A DNA stretch of 29,367 nucleotides from a virus, in IMG/VR virus record IMGVR_UViG_3300023175_000149, positions 1-29,367 of that record; one strand, 5' to 3'. Under the pieces are notes generated by a model. It did no database searches and was not told the DNA's origin. It saw only the letters and a program-made list of their open reading frames with translations. Every line of letters begins with the position of its first letter. Within the stretch, counting starts at the first letter, position 1. The translations under genes and the position numbers were made by a program. Below are positions 13,638 through 20,650 of the stretch, one piece after another.

Positions 13638-16600
13638 CAACCAGTTAAAGTCGTTGATTTTTCCAAGTTGATCTTTACTAGTTGCAGATTCACCATATTT
13701 TTTGCCTTGAATAGCACCATTGATTGCTGCAAGACCAAAAGGTTTATCTTTACCTCTTGTACACCAAACTTTTAACCTAAATTCAGTTTCTTCATCTAGT
13801 TGACCGTTAATTGCTTTACTCGACAGTTTAACACATTCTCTAAATGCACTACGCCATGCACTAAATTCGTCTGTATTAAATTTAGTAACGTTACTGATTC
13901 TATTTACAACTTTAAATGATTTACCAATGCTTGTTGTCATATCTGTAGTAGTTGTATCCATATTTAGTGTTAGTTCTCTAGGAAGCAATTTGACTGCACC
14001 GTAACCATAAATTAAACCATTAATTGGATTTTTGCTTTTCCAAACATGCACAGCATTTTTACTATCAGGATCATATGCAGGAACATAATAATCAAAATTA
14101 AAATTGTCAACAATTTCTGCATCTGCATCAACAATCCAAATCATATCTGTGTTGCAAAGTTTTGCTGCTGCAATGTGTGCATTATGAATACCTTCAACAC
14201 CGTGTACACGCTTTGCTCTTGGAAATCTTATTAACAAATCTTTGTAATTCTTGTCCGCATGTTCTTCGTCTTTGCTAATAAACACAATATCATATAATTT
14301 TGGAGTACTTGCAACAATATTATATTGTTTTTTATTTGTAAGAAATCTCATATTAATTTCACGTTCAGTAACATTGGCATGTTTACTCACAAGTGAAATG
14401 CCGTCCCATGCATCACCATTTTTAAAAACATGATGTGTCTTTCTTTCAAATATTTGATCATGTGTGAAATAAGTATTAAAATTAAATGAGTTATCTACAA
14501 CAACTTCGCTTGGTATCATCCAAAACATTTCTGTTTTTGATTTCTTAAATGCTTCTAAATAGTCTTGGTAATTTTTTATTTTAAATTTATCATATTCAAC
14601 AGGACCACTGGCAACAATATCCCATTCTTTACGATTTGCTATTGTTCTAAATTCAATTTCTTTTTGTGTAAGCGGTACATTTTTTGACAACAAAAATAAA
14701 CCATTGTAATGTTTTTTGCCATTAACTTCGTGCGCAAAAACATGATTTATATTTCTGTCATAAGTGTTATGATGACTAAAATAAAAATTAAAATCAAAGT
14801 CTTGTGCAATTTTTATATTATTAGTAGTAGCCCAAAACATTTCTGTTTTACTAGTTTCAAGAGCATTTAAATAATCATTATAAGTTTCTATAACAAATTT
14901 GCTAAATTGTTTAGGATAACTTGCTATGACATTGTGTTCTTTTTTGTTAACTAAAAATCTTGATTTTATTTCTTTCTCTGTTACCGGACTGTGTTTACTA
15001 AACAAAATTATTCCATCATAATTTTTATCATTTAAAAATACATGATTTGTAGTTCTTTCAAAAACTTGATCATGAGTAAAGTAATAATCAAATTCAAAAT
15101 TTATATCAACTTCTACATCACTAGGAATACCCCAAAACATTTCAGTCTTAGACGATTCTAATGCCATGTTATAATCTTTGTAATTATTAATTACAATTCT
15201 ATCATACCAAACAGGCCTACTTGCAACTATATTCCATTCTTTTGCATTAACAATATGTCTATGTTCTATTTCTTTTTGTGTAACTGGACTGTGTTTACTA
15301 AACAAAAATACTCCATTACGGTATTCTTTACCGTTAACTTTATGAATAAAGTTATGATTTATTTTTCTGTCATATTCGTTATCATGCGTAAAGTAATGAT
15401 CAAATGCAAAGTCTCTACAATCAATGTTTTCGCTATACCCATAAAACATTTCTGTTTCGCTGTTATCTAATGCACGAAGATAATCGTCATAAGTTTCAAT
15501 AATAAATCTTTCATAAAACACAGCAAAACTTGCCATTATGTCCCATTCTTTTGCATTTGCAATATGGCGATATTCAACTTCTTTTTTAGTTAAAGGTTTG
15601 TGTTTGCTGCAAAGAAACAATCCGTTGTAATATTCTTTTCCATCTACCATGTGTACAAAAGCATGATTTTCCTTTCGATCATATTCGTTTTCAAAATCAA
15701 AAGTCATTTTAAAATTAAAATCAGTTGTATCTATGTTTGGAGAATCCATCCAAAACATTTCAGTTTCACTGGTTTCTAATGCGTGTAAATAATCCTCATA
15801 CGTTTCAATATTGAAATGATCATATCTTTTATTTTTACTTACAATATTAGTGTGTTCTATGCGATTTACTGGATGCCTATATTCAACTTCTTTTTGTGTT
15901 AAAGGCGTGTGTACACTACACAAAATCATTCCATTAAATGATACACCTTCGTTGTTTTGATGTAAAAACACATGATTTTGTTTACGTAAATTTCTATCGT
16001 GATGACTAATATAAACATTATAAATGTCTGTAAGCATTTGAATGTTTGAACTACTCATCCAAAACAATTCGTTTGGTGTTTTCTTTAATGCTTCTAAGTA
16101 TTCATCATACGTGTCAATTTTGTACACAGGAAAGATTTTTGGATGGCTTGCAACAATATTCCATTCTTTCTTTTCAGCGTAAAATCTATAATCAACTTCA
16201 CGTTCAATTACTTCGACATTTTTACTAAACAGCACAATACCGTCGTATGTTTTACCATTAGCAAACACATGTGTAATATTTCTATCGTATGTGTTATGAT
16301 GTGTAAAATAAATGTCAAAATCAAAGTCATCTGAAACTTCAACATCATCGGGCACACCCCAGAACATTTCAGTAGTACTACGCTCCATTGCCAGTTTGTA
16401 ATCAGCGTAGTTGTTGATCACAAACTGATCAAACTTTTTTGGCCGGCTATATACCTCCGGGTGTTCTTTTTTGTTTGCAATAAATCTGTGATTAAATTCT
16501 TTTTCAGTTATAGGACTATGTTTACTAAACAGTACTACGCCATCATATTCATTATCATTTAAAAACACATGATTAATACGTCGATCATATTGATTATGAT

Positions 16601-17462
16601 GATCAAAATACAAATCTAAATCAACTACGTCTTGAACGTCCGTTGGAACATACCAAAACAACTCGCTTTCTTTTTCTAACGCTAACTGATATTCTTCAAA
16701 TGTTTCAAAGTTATACACAGGATATTTTTTAGGAGTACTTGCAATTAATGATACTGTTTTTTTATCTGCATAAAATCTGTGTTGTAATTCTTTGTCAGTA
16801 GGGTTGTATGCTTTTGGAAATAATGCAATACCATCAAACACTCCTACATTACCATTTCCAAACACATGCACAAATTTGTGACTCCAGTCATCAGGACGAT
16901 AACTAAATTTAAAAAACTTTCCCAATTCAATATCATTAGGCACAAGCCAAAACATATCCGTAGTAGACATGTCTTGTGCTTGTTTATGCGAACTAACAAC
17001 ACGAGCATGTGGAGCACGTTCTTGTATTTGTGTAAATAGTTCGTCTGTTTCTAAACCTAAATAAAATACATCAAACACATCTTTGCCACAATATACATCA
17101 TAGATTGCTGCAATATTTTTGTGTTCAATTACACCTGTATATTCAACTTTAGTAGGAATAAGTTTTGCATATTCCCAACTTTTAATTCTTTTGCTGCTTT
17201 TATAAACATACGGAAATACATGTTTTTTATTTAATTGTTCTTCGGTTGGTTTAAAGTGCCAAGGAAAAGTTCTAAGTACATTAATATTTTTGTTAACAAT
17301 CCAAACGTAATCTGCTTTATCAGCATATTGTGTTGCAACAGTCTCGTCGTCGCAATTGTCAGTATAATGTATTGGATAGATTTGTAAAAAATGATTTTTT
17401 AATACATCTTGTCCGTTGTATGTTTTTTGACCGTATCTTTCAAACTTTTCAAATATATTCAT
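13602..17462 (-). CDS. Giant repeat protein of degenerate glycosyltransferase-like units
   Basis: A 1286-aa protein built from about eleven units, each centred on a motif of the type TEMFWxxPxDxE. The centres lie near 17299, 16946, 16652, 16360, 16059, 15750, 15440, 15131, 14831, 14521 and 14134, giving a period of about 292-310 bp (98-103 aa) through the middle. Each middle unit reads roughly FDFDxYFTHHNxYDRxINHV, then YDGxxLFSKHxPVTxKEIxHR, then NxKEWxIVASxP and YxDYxxALExSxTEMFW. Only the last unit keeps a GT-A-type acidic motif, DMIWIVDADAEI. In the others DAD has become P.D or been lost. This suggests one possibly active glycosyltransferase domain and a stack of decayed copies used for binding or spacing. 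The start is ATG 17462, one base after the upstream stop. A TTG at 17498 is in frame but would overlap the upstream gene by 35 bases. Confidence 0.85.
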   Translation of the reverse strand: MNIFEKFERYGQKTYNGQDVLKNHFLQIYPIHYTDNCDDETVATQYADKADYVWIVNKNINVLRTFPWHFKPTEEQLNKKHVFPYVYKSSKRIKSWEYAKLIPTKVEYTGVIEHKNIAAIYDVYCGKDVFDVFYLGLETDELFTQIQERAPHARVVSSHKQAQDMSTTDMFWLVPNDIELGKFFKFSYRPDDWSHKFVHVFGNGNVGVFDGIALFPKAYNPTDKELQHRFYADKKTVSLIASTPKKYPVYNFETFEEYQLALEKESELFWYVPTDVQDVVDLDLYFDHHNQYDRRINHVFLNDNEYDGVVLFSKHSPITEKEFNHRFIANKKEHPEVYSRPKKFDQFVINNYADYKLAMERSTTEMFWGVPDDVEVSDDFDFDIYFTHHNTYDRNITHVFANGKTYDGIVLFSKNVEVIEREVDYRFYAEKKEWNIVASHPKIFPVYKIDTYDEYLEALKKTPNELFWMSSSNIQMLTDIYNVYISHHDRNLRKQNHVFLHQNNEGVSFNGMILCSVHTPLTQKEVEYRHPVNRIEHTNIVSKNKRYDHFNIETYEDYLHALETSETEMFWMDSPNIDTTDFNFKMTFDFENEYDRKENHAFVHMVDGKEYYNGLFLCSKHKPLTKKEVEYRHIANAKEWDIMASFAVFYERFIIETYDDYLRALDNSETEMFYGYSENIDCRDFAFDHYFTHDNEYDRKINHNFIHKVNGKEYRNGVFLFSKHSPVTQKEIEHRHIVNAKEWNIVASRPVWYDRIVINNYKDYNMALESSKTEMFWGIPSDVEVDINFEFDYYFTHDQVFERTTNHVFLNDKNYDGIILFSKHSPVTEKEIKSRFLVNKKEHNVIASYPKQFSKFVIETYNDYLNALETSKTEMFWATTNNIKIAQDFDFNFYFSHHNTYDRNINHVFAHEVNGKKHYNGLFLLSKNVPLTQKEIEFRTIANRKEWDIVASGPVEYDKFKIKNYQDYLEAFKKSKTEMFWMIPSEVVVDNSFNFNTYFTHDQIFERKTHHVFKNGDAWDGISLVSKHANVTEREINMRFLTNKKQYNIVASTPKLYDIVFISKDEEHADKNYKDLLIRFPRAKRVHGVEGIHNAHIAAAKLCNTDMIWIVDADAEIVDNFNFDYYVPAYDPDSKNAVHVWKSKNPINGLIYGYGAVKLLPRELTLNMDTTTTDMTTSIGKSFKVVNRISNVTKFNTDEFSAWRSAFRECVKLSSKAINGQLDEETEFRLKVWCTRGKDKPFGLAAINGAIQGKKYGESATSKDQLGKINDFNWLLNEFNKFKDSF
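14100..17310. repeat. Tandem ~300-bp coding repeats
   Basis: About eleven diverged tandem copies (period 292-310 bp in the centre, about 350-390 bp for the outer two intervals) inside the glycosyltransferase-repeat gene. Short blocks such as ACATTTC after CCAAA recur at nearly constant spacing. Divergence between copies is large at the DNA level, so the array is old rather than a fresh amplification. Confidence 0.85.
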
Positions 17463-17463
17463 T

Positions 17464-18057
17464 CTATAACCTAAATGACTTTGTACCGTAATGTGCAATT
17501 TCTTGGCTTAAACTTGCATCAACATACACATCAATTCCTGCATCGTTTGCACATTTACAAAAATATATATCTTCGCCTGACAAATCTTGTGTATCGTTAT
17601 TGTATAGATATGTATGCCAAGGTTTTCCTAAAACTTTATAGACTTCTGTTGAAACTAACATACATCCCATACCAACTGCAAACACTTTGTGTAAGTCGGT
17701 GATGGCAGATAATCTGTTATCTAAATTATCTGCATCAACAAATGCAGTACTTTTGTAAGGCGGAACTCTTGTGCTGTATGCTGCTGCTACAATATCTTTA
17801 TTGTGAGACAATAAGATTTCTGCGGTGTTAGACGGCAAATGCATATCACTGTCTAACCACAGTATATGTGTAGCACCCCAATCTAACGCTTCGTCTATTA
17901 GACTATTACGTTGTTGAGGTATTACTGTTCCTAGATTAAACAATACAGTGTGTTCAACATTATGTTCTGTAAGTTTACTTGTAATCTTAGAGAGACTTAA
18001 TGCAAATCCTGCATGAACTGTATCCCGTGATGGAATACAAATTGCAAGTTTTATCAT
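17464..18057 (-). CDS. GT2-like glycosyltransferase
   Basis: A 197-aa GT-A-fold protein. The opening LAICIPSRDTVHAGFALSL and the metal/nucleotide-sugar-binding motif WLDSDM (D69-S70-D71) are typical of family 2 glycosyltransferases in phages. GMGCMLVSTEV (about 129-139) and a later GEDIYFCKCANDAGI (about 161-175), with the ED acidic pair, match the acceptor side. It would transfer a sugar from an NDP-sugar to an unknown acceptor, possibly a virion protein, given the tail fibre and the repeat glycosyltransferase protein beside it. The start overlaps the stop of the 127-aa gene (ATGA), and the next gene starts one base after its stop, so three genes are tightly coupled. Confidence 0.85.
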   Translation of the reverse strand: MIKLAICIPSRDTVHAGFALSLSKITSKLTEHNVEHTVLFNLGTVIPQQRNSLIDEALDWGATHILWLDSDMHLPSNTAEILLSHNKDIVAAAYSTRVPPYKSTAFVDADNLDNRLSAITDLHKVFAVGMGCMLVSTEVYKVLGKPWHTYLYNNDTQDLSGEDIYFCKCANDAGIDVYVDASLSQEIAHYGTKSFRL

Positions 18058-18437
18058 GTAATTGTTTCAGAAATTGTGTCGTTTTTGATTGCTGTTTCTG
18101 CTGCAATAGTATACTGGTTCAAATCATTTGCACCTTGTACTGCAACTTTTACTGCTTCTTGAAAATCTTCAACACTGAGAGAAGACGCTGCTAACATGTT
18201 TTCTGGCTGTACTTTGCCAATAGTTAACAAGTCTGCACCCATAATACGTCCAATTTTTTGAACCCAATGATAACGTTCATCTGATTCTGGAATATCTAAT
18301 TCTGCAATCGCTGCACGTACTTCTTCTTCTAGTTCTGCACCTAATTCAGTTGCAAGTTTTTCTACTACTGCTAGTTTGCGTTCTTTGGTATATTCTTGTG
18401 CTAAGTCAATGTTCATGACTTCAAATAATGTTTTCAT
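18054..18437 (-). CDS. Helical protein of unknown function
   Basis: A 127-aa protein I do not recognise. It is nearly all helical by composition: an acidic N-terminal helix (KLATELGAELEEEVRAAIAELD, about 27-48), then RYHWVQKIGRIMGADLLTIGK (about 55-75) and VEDFQEAVKVAVQGANDLNQY (about 89-109). No signal peptide or membrane segment is seen. The start has a GGAG ribosome-binding site. It lies downstream of the tail fibre and the 53-aa gene and is coupled to the glycosyltransferase by an ATGA overlap. A fibre-assembly or chaperone role would fit the position, but there is no motif to support it. Confidence 0.7.
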   Translation of the reverse strand: MKTLFEVMNIDLAQEYTKERKLAVVEKLATELGAELEEEVRAAIAELDIPESDERYHWVQKIGRIMGADLLTIGKVQPENMLAASSLSVEDFQEAVKVAVQGANDLNQYTIAAETAIKNDTISETIT

Positions 18438-18451
18438 AATGTGCTCCTGTG

Positions 18452-18613
18452 TTATGTACCTTGTCCACCAAACGTTGCACTCATATTAATAGTATTACCT
18501 ACACTAATACCCATATAAGTGCCAAGATTACCAAGACTGTATGCTCCGGAAGCAGAGAAGTAGGTGTAGATCTGTGTCATTGTTACTGCTGATCCGGTTG
18601 CTGGTATAGCCAT
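18452..18613 (-). CDS. Small tail-adhesin-like protein (53 aa)
   Basis: A 53-aa ORF, ATG at 18611-18613 and TAA at 18452-18454, preceded by AGGA 7 nt before the ATG. The protein begins MAIPATGSAVTMTQIYTYFS and ends in MSATFGGQGT. The opening resembles the short MALPxxGxIS-type leader seen at the start of many phage tail adhesins and minor tail proteins, where it introduces a beta-rich tip. Glycine, serine and threonine dominate, with no long helix. It is the first gene after the fibre terminator, behind a sigma70-like promoter, so it heads the operon that leads to the glycosyltransferases. A tail-tip or fibre-associated role is inferred from the leader resemblance and the location. Confidence 0.7.
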   Translation of the reverse strand: MAIPATGSAVTMTQIYTYFSASGAYSLGNLGTYMGISVGNTINMSATFGGQGT

Positions 18614-18633
18614 ATAATAATCCTATTTCGTTT

Positions 18634-18662
18634 ATATTAACACGTTATTTAAACATTGTCAA
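18634..18662 (-). promoter_or_regulatory. Sigma70-like promoter upstream of the 53-aa gene
   Basis: On the minus strand, TTGACA (18657-18662), a 17-bp spacer ending in TGT, then TAATAT (18634-18639). It has the same design as the promoter at 9731-9759. The predicted start near 18627 leaves a leader of about 14 nt that includes AGGA. Confidence 0.65.
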
Positions 18663-18664
18663 CG

Positions 18665-18691
18665 GTAAGAGCCGACAAAATCGGCTCTTAC
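18665..18691 (-). terminator. Hairpin terminator after the tail fibre
   Basis: A perfect 11-bp stem, GTAAGAGCCGA (18665-18675) with TCGGCTCTTAC (18681-18691), and a 5-base loop. It starts 6 bases beyond the fibre stop. There is no good T-tract on the minus strand, where the next bases are CGTTGACA and lead straight into the next promoter. It probably marks the end of the fibre transcript. Confidence 0.7.
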
Positions 18692-18697
18692 TATATC

Positions 18698-20038
18698 TTA
18701 TTTATCCAGTAGTTTTTGCACCATTGCTTTGAGTTCATCAATCTCTTTTTGCTGTTCTTTGATTGCTTCAATTAATACAGGCGCAATACGTTCGTATTTG
18801 ACTGTCAGATAATCTTCGCCGCTTTTGCTTTCGCCTGTATCAGTATCAATATCAAATGGTGCCGGAGCAACTGCTTCAGGCAATACTTCTTGAACTTCTT
18901 GAGCAAGTAAACCAACTTCACGTTTTTCAGTATCAACATCAAGTCCCCACTTGTGACCTTCGTTGGTCCAGTTATAAAGCACACCGTTCAATGCTTTGAC
19001 TTTGTCAAGTGCATTTGGAATGTTTTCGATGTTGGTTTTAAGTCTAGCATCTGATGAGTATGCTGTAACTTCGCCTGGGAATAGTGTATTACCATTATTA
19101 TCTAATATAGTTGCAGTTCTTACAAGTGTACCAGTTAATGGGGTACCTGGGCCGTACTGTCTATGATAATGCGGTTCGGCACTTGTACTCTGTCCATCAT
19201 CACCTGTTGAGATTTCCAAATAACCTGCGTTTGATGCAGTAGCAGCACCACCGAAGAACCACTGATCGTTGTCTCCCATTGTACCAGTAATACCGCGTTT
19301 AGCAGTACCGCTATTACTAAATGTAATGTTTGCTGTAGCAGCGTTTTCACCAGTTGTTCTTAACAGTCCAGTTAGTCCAACGCCACCGATACTATCAGCA
19401 GTAATGCCACTTAGTCCGCTACCATCGCCGCTATATCCAGCAGCCGTGATAGTACCAGTAATGTTAATGCTACCAGTACCACTTAGTGTACCACTAAACG
19501 AATCGTTAGAATCGCTGCGTAAGAAACTACTAGCGTGTATACCATCTACTAAGTCAGCATCTAGTCCTGATCCATTACCATCATTATTAGCATGCCAATA
19601 TTTGTAGAAGGTTGCACCATCGCTGGTATATCGAAGTTCACCTGTAGTAAACATAACAATGTTACCGCCACTAGCGGCGTGCATGTACATATCATAAGCA
19701 CCAAATATTGCATTACCTATGTAACCCATTGTTGCATCGTTTTGATCAGTAAAATACAGGTACGATGTAGCGTTTGCACCGGCACGATCGGAACGTTTTA
19801 ATGTAAGTGGTTGCGAACTTGTACTGCTTATAACGTAAGCACCTGTTAGTGTATCATTTGCGTCACTGCGTACAAAACTTAGACTGTCAACACCATCTAG
19901 TGTTGCTGCATCAACGCTGGTTAGGCCACTACCGTTACCAGTAAATGTATTTGTACCAATGTTGATATCGCCAAATCCGCTGGTAATCTGACCTGCATCT
20001 AGTGCACCGGTACCAGTAATACCTGTGTAACTACCTGT
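18698..20038 (-). CDS. Tail fibre C-terminal part with S74 self-cleaving chaperone (frameshifted)
   Basis: 446 in-frame codons that continue the giant fibre after a one-base frame break near 20038. The segment carries fibre repeats with G[ND]GSGL motifs and SFLRSD/SFVRSD, then a C-terminal peptidase-S74-type intramolecular chaperone domain. AYSSDARLKTNIENI (around 19030-19066) holds the self-cleavage site before SDARLK. It is followed by VGLLAQEVQEVLPEAV, YLTVKYERIAPVLIEAI and a final coiled coil KEQQKEIDELKAMVQKLL. Such domains trimerise the fibre, then cut themselves off. The first ATG in this frame is 19729, with no ribosome-binding site, so separate translation looks unlikely. Read with the upstream ORF it completes a single fibre gene. 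Confidence 0.85.
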   Translation of the reverse strand, partial: TGSYTGITGTGALDAGQITSGFGDINIGTNTFTGNGSGLTSVDAATLDGVDSLSFVRSDANDTLTGAYVISSTSSQPLTLKRSDRAGANATSYLYFTDQNDATMGYIGNAIFGAYDMYMHAASGGNIVMFTTGELRYTSDGATFYKYWHANNDGNGSGLDADLVDGIHASSFLRSDSNDSFSGTLSGTGSINITGTITAAGYSGDGSGLSGITADSIGGVGLTGLLRTTGENAATANITFSNSGTAKRGITGTMGDNDQWFFGGAATASNAGYLEISTGDDGQSTSAEPHYHRQYGPGTPLTGTLVRTATILDNNGNTLFPGEVTAYSSDARLKTNIENIPNALDKVKALNGVLYNWTNEGHKWGLDVDTEKREVGLLAQEVQEVLPEAVAPAPFDIDTDTGESKSGEDYLTVKYERIAPVLIEAIKEQQKEIDELKAMVQKLLDK

Positions 20039-20650
20039 ACTCTTGCACTTGGAACAGTTCCGCTACCCAAGTTAGTAGCATTTAGACTTGTTAGTCCGCT
20101 ACCATTACCGGTTGCAGTACCACCAAACACAATGTTTTTAACAACACTTAAACCACCGCTAAGTCTTACTGCACCGTTGCCTGTAGTAGTTGCTTCAGTT
20201 GTATCACTAAATGTTTTGATACCACCCATTGATTGGTTGCCACCAAGTCTTGCGCCTGCAACTGTACCAGTACTCAAGTTACTTGCATTTAGACTGCTCA
20301 GTCCGCTACCATTACCTGTAAATGTACTTGTTCCAATATTGATGTTGCCAAAGTTGCTTGTAATACTACCGCTATCAAGAGCACCAGTACCTGTGATATC
20401 ACCTTGGTGTTGTGTAACACTACCTGAAGTAATACGTGCATTTGGTACGCTGCCAGATGCAAGATTGCTTGCATTCAAGTTGCTTAAACCACTACCGTCA
20501 CCAGTAAAGATACTGCTACCAATGTTAATATTACCAAAGCCACTTGTGATACTACCTGCATTCAACGCACCTGTACCTGTGATACTTAACTGGTGTTGTG
20601 TAACACCTGATACTTGGATACGTGCATCCGGAATAGTACCGCTTGTTAAA
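19900..20650 (-). repeat. Imperfect ~180-bp fibre repeats around the frame break
   Basis: Copies encode TGTGALDxGxITSxFGxINIGxSxFTGxGSGLxxLNAxNLxSGTV with variable inserts such as TQHQ. The copies near 20340-20440 and 20520-20600 are intact. The copy at 19980-20040 carries the frame break and lacks the TQHQ segment. Confidence 0.75.

Noticed and set aside
14100-17310. CRISPR-like repeat array
   Set aside because: The 300-bp periodic units are diverged coding repeats in one long open frame, with no short identical repeats or spacers.
17463-17498. TTG start at 17498 for the repeat glycosyltransferase gene
   Set aside because: It would overlap the preceding gene by 35 bases. ATG 17462 lies one base after that gene's stop with AGG nearby.
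18698-19729. Treating the S74 part as an independent gene starting at ATG 19729
   Set aside because: No ribosome-binding site precedes it, and the same frame carries fibre repeat sequence up to 20038, so it is the continuation of the fibre after a frame break.
19999-20045. Programmed -1 ribosomal frameshift
   Set aside because: No X-XXY-YYZ slippery heptamer or obvious downstream stem is present at GCA-AGA-GTA-CAG, so an indel is more likely.
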